Assembly: GCA_007136525.1 (NCBI GenBank)
Contig: SLGU01000096.1
Span: forward strand, 1-6,671
Source: Desulfobacteraceae bacterium
Lineage (GTDB): Bacteria > Desulfobacterota > Desulfobacteria > Desulfobacterales > Desulfosalsimonadaceae
DNA: 6,671 nt
Direction: 5' to 3'
The notes beneath the pieces were generated by a model. That model saw only the letters and a program-made list of their open reading frames with translations. It made no database searches and had not been told where the DNA came from. This document shows positions 1-3,981 of this stretch, piece after piece. Position numbers and translations under genes: made by a program. Within the stretch, counting starts at the first letter, position 1. Every line of letters starts with the position of its first letter.

Positions 1-17
1 CCTGGCTTCAAACCTTG

Positions 18-170
18 TTGATGAATCCGTAAAAAGTCGTTTTCAGACGGCCTTGTAAAAAGGTCAAGATCCAGGCGCGAGCAATTTTTGAAGAATTGAT
101 AGTACCTGTCCGTACGTGAGATTCTTCAAAAATTGCTCGCAACGCAGATATTGAGTTTTTTACAAAGCCG
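18..170. repeat. Possible inserted palindromic element with flanking 10-bp direct repeat
   Basis: The sequence TCAAACCTTG occurs at 8-17 and again at 171-180, bracketing a 153-bp stretch that is mostly a nested inverted repeat (arms 46-70/148-172 and 77-96/121-140). The right copy is the 3' end of thyX and includes its stop codon. The arrangement resembles a small non-autonomous palindromic insertion with a target duplication. The inverted repeat does not start exactly at the direct repeat on the left side, so the boundaries are uncertain. The segment at 26-40 also resembles the outer arm (a CCGTAAAAAGTCG-like motif against CTTGTAAAAAGGTC), which hints at tandem related units continuing past the left edge. 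No transposase gene is visible. Confidence 0.4.
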
Positions 171-172
171 TC
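46..172. repeat. Long nested inverted repeat after thyX
   Basis: The inner arms 77-96 and 121-140 are a perfect 20-bp inverted repeat (GCGAGCAATTTTTGAAGAAT and its complement) around a 24-nt loop that holds a short GTAC/GTAC pairing. The outer arms 46-70 and 148-172 are a second inverted repeat of 25 nt with four mismatches, sharing TTTTTACAA and GCCGTC. The whole can fold into one long hairpin in RNA or cruciform in DNA. It begins at the thyX stop codon, so it could end or stabilise the thyX mRNA. A CTTTTTAC tract lies shortly after the inner stem in the minus-strand direction, but it is not a classical U-run. A dispersed intergenic palindromic repeat is at least as likely as a plain terminator. 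Confidence 0.8.
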
Positions 173-974
173 AAACCTTGGTATGGCCGAAGGTCCAGCT
201 ACCCTCGGCCTGATCAAAGGCCATGTCCTGGAACACGTTGGGGAAATGGGCTTTGCAGATTTCTGCGATTTTTCCCGTGACAATGCGGATTTCCTCTTCC
301 GCATGGGGGGACGTGCGCATTTCAATGATGTGCCGCCATGACCGGAGGTTGCCCGTCACCATGATGGTGGTCCCGAGTCCGATCGGGGCTACCCGCCGGA
401 ACATGGATGTTAACTGTTTTTTTGTCGTGAAATCAGTCAGATCTGCCATGCCGAAAATGGCGGAGAGTTCTTTTTGCGTGTTTTCGAGAAAATCAACGAC
501 TTCTTCGATCTTTTTCCTGGCCTTTTCATTTGCCCGGGCGGAATCAGGCACCCAGAACGGGATGTCGTCCAGGCGAACGTAGCGGAGGCTTTCCTGGCTG
601 TAGGCCATCCCGGCCCGGTGCCGGACAAGCTCGTGGGTGAACACGCGCGATACGTTGCGGCATATGAACGTCAGGCAGGCGTGCTCAAGGACCGAGCCGT
701 GTCCGCTCTTGAGCACATTGCCGATGTAGGCATCATTGCCCTGTCTTACGGTTGTGACGTTGGGATTGGTGGCTTCAGGCTTTTCCGGATCATATGGCTG
801 CCAGCTCCGGTAGCACATTCTTCCGGCGGCTTCGACCAGATTTTCAGCGTCCGAAACACCCGGGTCGGGTTTCCAGTCCGGATTGCCGATATCGCGGAGA
901 TAAGCGTTCAGCCCGTCAGGTTCAAGCATGGTTTTTGCCACCAGGTACACTTTCGGCTCTTCGATCGGTCGCAT
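171..974 (-). CDS. thyX: Flavin-dependent thymidylate synthase ThyX
   Basis: This 267-residue enzyme would make dTMP from dUMP in the cytoplasm, using methylenetetrahydrofolate as carbon donor and FAD/NADPH as reductant, normally as a homotetramer. Visible signatures are GHGSVLEH at residues 91-98, the ThyX motif RHR at 118-120 followed by S129 and RY at 131-132, and the C-terminal NLRSW (209-213), HAEEEIR (224-230) region that carries substrate-binding Arg/His in the family. The motif is slightly unusual: eight residues separate RHR from the Ser, whereas the textbook form is RHRX7S. The length is a little above the usual 220-250, mainly because of a longer N-terminus and a charged helix at about 145-172. 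The ATG at 974 is preceded by GGGAGG six bases upstream. The gene lies 51 nt after the AI-2E gene and is probably cotranscribed with it. The stop codon falls at the edge of a large inverted repeat. Confidence 0.95.
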   Translation of the reverse strand: MRPIEEPKVYLVAKTMLEPDGLNAYLRDIGNPDWKPDPGVSDAENLVEAAGRMCYRSWQPYDPEKPEATNPNVTTVRQGNDAYIGNVLKSGHGSVLEHACLTFICRNVSRVFTHELVRHRAGMAYSQESLRYVRLDDIPFWVPDSARANEKARKKIEEVVDFLENTQKELSAIFGMADLTDFTTKKQLTSMFRRVAPIGLGTTIMVTGNLRSWRHIIEMRTSPHAEEEIRIVTGKIAEICKAHFPNVFQDMAFDQAEGSWTFGHTKV

Positions 975-980
975 GAATAT

Positions 981-986
981 CCTCCC
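981..986 (-). promoter_or_regulatory. Ribosome binding site of thyX
   Basis: GGGAGG on the minus strand, six bases before the ATG at 974, is a strong Shine-Dalgarno match and fixes the thyX start. It lies in the 51-nt gap after the upstream membrane protein gene. I see no terminator in that gap, consistent with cotranscription. Confidence 0.8.
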
Positions 987-1025
987 GTTGGGTTTAAAAA
1001 GTTGCTGGCAAATGGATAATCGGGG

Positions 1026-2111
1026 TTATTCCGGTTTCACGCATTCTTCTTCCGGAATGTTCGCCAGCATTTTCAGCCATGCCTTCATGACTGCGTGGAG
1101 CAGCGTTGCCAGGGGAATCGCCAGGAAAAGTCCCCAAATCCCCCATAATCCGCCAAAAAGAAGCACCGCCACGATAATGGCGACCGGGTGCAGGTTCACC
1201 ACCTCTGAAAGAAGCAGCGGAACAAGGATGTTTCCATCGACAACCTGGATAATGCCGTATGCGATTATGACATACAGGAATTCGGCCCCGATTCCCCATT
1301 GGAAAAACGCCACGAGGGCAATGGGGATGGTCATAACGGTTGCGCCGATATAGGGGACAAGTACGGATATGCCGACGAAAAAGGACAGCAGCATGGCATA
1401 GTTCAACTCCAGCAGCAAAAAGGTGATGAACGTGGCAACCCATACGATCAGGATCTCGAGCATTTTGCCCCGCACGAAATTTGCCACCTGCATGTTGGCC
1501 TCTTTCCAGACTTCCGTAGACAGCTCCAGGTTTTTGGGCAGCAGTTTGAACCCCCATGCCAGGATCAGATGTTTATCCTTGAGAAAGAACAGCACCAGAA
1601 AAGGGACCAGCACCAGGTAAACGATCAGCATTATCAGGTTGCGCAGGGATGCGACGGTAAACATCAGGAGGTTCTGACCCGCCCGCGTCAGCTCGGTGCG
1701 GATGCCGTCGATGAGCTGGCGTATCTGCGCTTCGGAAACAAATTCCGGATACCGTTCGGGAAGCAGGAGCAGATGTTTCTGGGCATTGGAGATATATGCG
1801 GGCAGGTCGCCGAGAAGCTGGCCGATCTGCTTGGACATCAGGGGGAAAATGCCGATAACCAGCAGCAGCAGGATGGCGATAAAGAGCAAAAAAGTAAAGG
1901 CAACGGCGACGATTCGGGGAATGCGGATGGCCGTTAGTCGCGAGACAAAGCCCTCAAGCACGTACGCGATGATAAGGGCCAGAAAAACCGGCTGAAGCAT
2001 GCCGCCCAGCAGAATAACGACAAGGAATCCGCCAATAAGGATGAGCCAGAGGGTTATTACCTGGGGGTTGGAGAAATACCGGTTAAACCAGTCCTGAAGC
2101 ATGTTGATCAT
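1026..2111 (-). CDS. AI-2E/PerM-family inner-membrane transporter
   Basis: This 361-residue polytopic membrane protein belongs to the AI-2E (PerM/YdiK/YhhT) family. Hydrophobic segments lie at about residues 18-37, 41-57, 66-89, 155-178, 217-235, 238-272, 277-293 and 305-340. The more polar stretch at about 92-150 is the soluble domain usual between the third and fourth helices. Family hallmarks are FFLKDK (175-180), a VPYIGA block (252-257), and the C-terminal region from G293 to P333 with LHP (307-309), GLWGIWG (321-327) and LAIPL (330-334). The length is normal. Members have been linked to autoinducer-2 export, Na+/H+ antiport and general efflux, so the substrate cannot be named. The ATG at 2111 follows GAGG with eight bases between; a second Met three codons in (2102) is possible but has no better site. 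The gene precedes thyX and follows a decayed hydrolase fragment. Confidence 0.9.
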   Translation of the reverse strand: MINMLQDWFNRYFSNPQVITLWLILIGGFLVVILLGGMLQPVFLALIIAYVLEGFVSRLTAIRIPRIVAVAFTFLLFIAILLLLVIGIFPLMSKQIGQLLGDLPAYISNAQKHLLLLPERYPEFVSEAQIRQLIDGIRTELTRAGQNLLMFTVASLRNLIMLIVYLVLVPFLVLFFLKDKHLILAWGFKLLPKNLELSTEVWKEANMQVANFVRGKMLEILIVWVATFITFLLLELNYAMLLSFFVGISVLVPYIGATVMTIPIALVAFFQWGIGAEFLYVIIAYGIIQVVDGNILVPLLLSEVVNLHPVAIIVAVLLFGGLWGIWGLFLAIPLATLLHAVMKAWLKMLANIPEEECVKPE

Positions 2112-2150
2112 GTGCGTTGCCTCAACGGTCCTGCGGGCATACCGTTATTG

Positions 2151-2375
2151 TCATATGTGATCATAGAGCCAGTTTTCAAGATCAGTGATCACCTGCTGCC
2201 GAAAAGCATCTCTTTCATTGCATATCTCGTGGCAGGCGGCATCGTAAAGCCGGTCGGAAACCCTGCCGCCATGCGCCTGTACTTCCCGGCAAAAAAGATT
2301 CCGGCCTCAAGTGTTCGCGCCTGGGTTGCGGGTCCGTGTTCTCCCCGTTACGGTAGGCTGATCTGCCGTAATAAT
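2151..2375 (-). pseudogene. Remnant of an alpha/beta-hydrolase (lysophospholipase-like) C-terminus
   Basis: The minus-strand frame ending at the TGA at 2151-2153 reads 51 codons back to an in-frame TGA at 2307-2309 and contains no ATG. Its translation contains RNLFCREVQAHGG, then RLYDAACHEICNERDAFRQQ, and it ends in ENWLYDHI. This matches the usual end of monoacylglycerol-lipase/lysophospholipase-type serine hydrolases: a strand, the catalytic His in an HEI-x-NE motif, then a helix ending in WL. The rest of the protein (nucleophile elbow, Asp) is absent. Another frame at about 2313-2372 reads GENTDPQPRREHL, which could be the preceding segment after a frameshift, but that is weak. This is probably a decayed gene that once preceded AI-2E. 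The start of the remnant is uncertain. Confidence 0.6.
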
Positions 2376-2404
2376 ATTATGTCATTATCAATAGGCACGA
2401 ACAA
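2376..2404 (-). promoter_or_regulatory. Weak sigma70-type promoter candidate
   Basis: On the minus strand, TTGTTC (2399-2404) and CATAAT (2376-2381) are separated by 17 bases in an AT-rich stretch. The -10 matches the consensus at five of six positions and the -35 at only three. It lies after the terminator of the thiolase unit and about 265 bp before the AI-2E start, so it could serve AI-2E and thyX. It is supported only by pattern and spacing. Confidence 0.25.
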
Positions 2405-2491
2405 TGATAAAAGGCGAGAAACGAAACGCTTGAAAGTAATCGAAGAAACAATATCAGCTTTTTTTGCAATCTGCAAATGGAAGTTTGGGCT

Positions 2492-2565
2492 GAAAAAAAG
2501 AGGGAAAAAGGGAAAAATGCCGGGCATGCAAGAGAAGCGAGGCCTTCTTTGATCATGCCCGGCAT
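2492..2565 (-). terminator. Rho-independent terminator of the thiolase unit
   Basis: A perfect 12-bp inverted repeat (ATGCCGGGCATG at 2517-2528, complement at 2554-2565) encloses a 25-nt loop that can itself form a 5-bp AGAAG/CTTCT stem. Read on the minus strand, the stem is followed at once by a T-rich tract at 2492-2516 (TTTT-CCC-TTTTT-CCCTC-TTTTTTT). It lies about 100 nt after the thiolase stop and separates that unit from the AI-2E/thyX unit. The long loop is unusual for a terminator but does not weaken the stem. The plus-strand side has no T-run, so it acts in one direction. Confidence 0.8.
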
Positions 2566-2593
2566 CAGGTCCTGCCGAACGGGTATTGCGGGG

Positions 2594-2626
2594 TCCCGGG
2601 GAGACAATGGCCTTCTGTCCCCGGGA
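2594..2626. repeat. GC-rich hairpin after the thiolase gene
   Basis: TCCCGGGG at 2594-2601 and CCCCGGGA at 2619-2626 form an 8-bp stem with a few further inner pairs (ACA/TGT) across a bulge. No U-run follows on either strand, so this is not an intrinsic terminator by itself. It may protect the 3' end of the mRNA. Confidence 0.5.
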
Positions 2627-2637
2627 GGCTGCGGCAG

Positions 2638-2659
2638 CGGGTTGGCATTTTCCAACCCG
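2638..2659. repeat. Hairpin just after the thiolase stop codon
   Basis: CGGGTTGG at 2638-2645 and CCAACCCG at 2652-2659 form a perfect 8-bp stem with a 6-nt loop, starting eight bases past the thiolase stop codon. It has no U-run. Together with the next hairpin it gives the transcript three successive stem-loops before it ends. Confidence 0.55.
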
Positions 2660-2666
2660 GCCGCGG

Positions 2667-3875
2667 TTAAGCGTTATGTTTGCCGATAATGCCGATACTG
2701 CATATGTTCTGGAAGGGGAAGCCCCCGAGGTTGTGCGTCATTCCCAACTTCGGACTTTCTATCTGGCGTTCGCCCGCCCGCCCGTGCAGCTGCAGATACA
2801 TTTCATAGAGCATGCGCAGGCCGGATGCACCAATGGGGTGTCCGAAACATTTGAGCCCGCCGTCCACCTGGGCGGGAAGGCCGCCGTCCCGGTCGTAAAA
2901 GCCGTCCATGATGTCCTTGATGGCCTTGCCGCGCTCCGAAATATGAAGGTCTTCGTAAGTCACGAGTTCGGTTATGGAGAAGCAGTCGTGCAATTCCATC
3001 ATGGAGATTTCTTCTCTCGGATTTTCCACGCCTGCTTCCTTGTAGGCCTCGATGCTGCACTTGGTGGTGGTGACAAAGTGGTCCCCGTCCCAGCTGTCAT
3101 AGGCGCTTTCCTCTCCGCTGCTCAGCGCGAGTTGAAGCGCCTTGACCGTGACAAAATCCTTTTTCCCCATTTTTCTCGCCATTTCAGGTGTCGTGACAAT
3201 GGCGCAGGCGGAACCGTCGCTGACCCCGCAGCAGTCAAAAAGACCGAGGGGATGGGCGATAATCGGGGACGCCATAACCTGGTCGACCGTCACTTTTTTC
3301 CGGAGATGGGCTTTGGGGTTGAGCGATCCATTGTCATGGCTTTTTGCGGAAATGTGGGCCATGGCCCGCTTGAGGTCTTCATCTTTGATCCGGTACTTGG
3401 CGGCATAGGCCGACGCCAGCTGGGCAAAGGAGCCCGGTGCGGTCAGGTTGGGCCACCACTGCCACAAAAGGCTCCCGGTATTGGAGCCGCCACCGGGAAG
3501 ACCGCCATATCCCGTGTCTTTCAGCTTCTCAACGCCGAGCGCCAGGCAGATGTCATAGGCCCCTGATGCGACCGCATAACAGGCGCCCCGAAACGCCTCC
3601 GTCCCGGTGGCGCAGTAGTTTTCCACCCGGGTAACCGGAATTTTCTGCAGGCGCAGCGTGGTTGCCAGCGGCATGGCGGTCTTGCCGACGTTTACTTCGT
3701 CCATGCATGTCCCAAACCAGGCCGCCTGGATTTCTTTTTCTTCGATTCCGGCATCGGCAACGCATTCCTCGAATGCTTCCAGCATCAGCTCCTCGGCGCC
3801 GACGTCCCATCTCTCACCAAAACGGGTGCAACCCATGCCGATGATCGCCACTTTATCCTTTATCCCTGTAGCCAT
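2667..3875 (-). CDS. SCP2-type thiolase (acetyl-CoA C-acyltransferase-like)
   Basis: This 402-residue protein belongs to the SCP-x/archaeal branch of the thiolase family, which cleaves 3-oxoacyl-CoA with CoA or condenses acyl-CoAs. The N-terminus has the VAIIGMGCTRFGERW signature of this branch (residues 9-23). The nucleophile is Cys88 in NYCATGTEA. SDGSA (219-223), HDCFS with His296 and Cys298, GHPIGASG with His346 (345-352) and HNLGG (381-385) are all present, so the active site looks complete. The open frame extends upstream to an ATG at 3962, but only the ATG at 3875 has a strong ribosome binding site and begins the conserved domain, so I chose 3875. It follows the large fusion gene by 106 nt and precedes a terminator. 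Thiolases of this branch often need a DUF35 partner, and the upstream protein contains one, so a complex is likely. The true substrate is unknown. Confidence 0.9.
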   Translation of the reverse strand: MATGIKDKVAIIGMGCTRFGERWDVGAEELMLEAFEECVADAGIEEKEIQAAWFGTCMDEVNVGKTAMPLATTLRLQKIPVTRVENYCATGTEAFRGACYAVASGAYDICLALGVEKLKDTGYGGLPGGGSNTGSLLWQWWPNLTAPGSFAQLASAYAAKYRIKDEDLKRAMAHISAKSHDNGSLNPKAHLRKKVTVDQVMASPIIAHPLGLFDCCGVSDGSACAIVTTPEMARKMGKKDFVTVKALQLALSSGEESAYDSWDGDHFVTTTKCSIEAYKEAGVENPREEISMMELHDCFSITELVTYEDLHISERGKAIKDIMDGFYDRDGGLPAQVDGGLKCFGHPIGASGLRMLYEMYLQLHGRAGERQIESPKLGMTHNLGGFPFQNICSIGIIGKHNA

Positions 3876-3881
3876 TGTATT

Positions 3882-3887
3882 CCTCCC
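3882..3887 (-). promoter_or_regulatory. Ribosome binding site that fixes the thiolase start
   Basis: GGGAGG on the minus strand lies six bases before the ATG at 3875. The in-frame ATG at 3962 would add 29 residues without homology. This site therefore decides in favour of the shorter, 402-residue protein. Confidence 0.85.
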
Positions 3888-3943
3888 GGCTTTTATGATG
3901 TCAGTTTTACGTTTTAAATTTAAAGCTTTCCGGTTTTCAGTCA

Positions 3944-3970
3944 GCCGGCTGATGAAACCCATCGGCCGGC
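3944..3970. repeat. Intergenic hairpin between fusion gene and thiolase
   Basis: Arms at 3944-3954 and 3960-3970 pair over 11 positions with one imperfect pair (GCCGGC at each outer end) around a 5-nt loop. It begins 11 nt after the fusion gene stop codon. No T-run follows on the minus strand, so full termination is unlikely. An AT-rich stretch with the palindrome TTTAAATTTAAA (3913-3924) lies between this hairpin and the thiolase ribosome binding site. The hairpin may tune the ratio of the two proteins by mRNA processing or partial termination. Confidence 0.5.
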
Positions 3971-3981
3971 GAAATGCCGTA

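Larger units (their letters stand above)
2112..2666. other. 555-bp intergenic stretch between two transcription units
   Basis: No intact gene was found here. From the thiolase end toward the AI-2E gene it holds two GC-rich hairpins (2638-2659 and 2594-2626), an intrinsic terminator (2492-2565), an AT-rich stretch of roughly 110 bp (2371-2480) with a weak promoter candidate, and a remnant of an alpha/beta-hydrolase gene ending at 2151. The remaining 39 nt before the AI-2E start carry only its ribosome binding site, GAGG at 2120-2123. Open frames on either strand across this stretch have low-complexity or unrecognisable translations, apart from the hydrolase fragment. Confidence 0.75.

Noticed and set aside
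46..172. Integron attC site or CRISPR unit
   Set aside because: There is a single palindrome without the R/L box layout of attC and without regularly spaced repeats. No integrase or cas gene is present.
994..1557. 187-codon minus-strand frame inside the AI-2E gene
   Set aside because: It is out of frame with a clear membrane protein family member. The translation is His/Arg/Gly-rich and not membrane-like.
2112..2552. 146-codon plus-strand open frame in the gene-poor stretch
   Set aside because: It runs through the hydrolase remnant in antisense and into the terminator. It has no ribosome binding site of note and no recognisable domain.
2377..2655. 92-codon minus-strand frame after the thiolase
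   Set aside because: It spans all three hairpins and the terminator T-tract, which explains its Phe/Leu/Ser-rich middle. Coding is unlikely.
2586..3566. 326-codon plus-strand open frame
   Set aside because: It is antisense to the thiolase, and its translation mirrors GC-rich codon bias with no domain.
3876..3962. 29-residue N-terminal extension of the thiolase from the ATG at 3962
   Set aside because: It has no homology to thiolases and runs over the intergenic hairpin. The ATG at 3875 has a strong ribosome binding site and begins the conserved domain.
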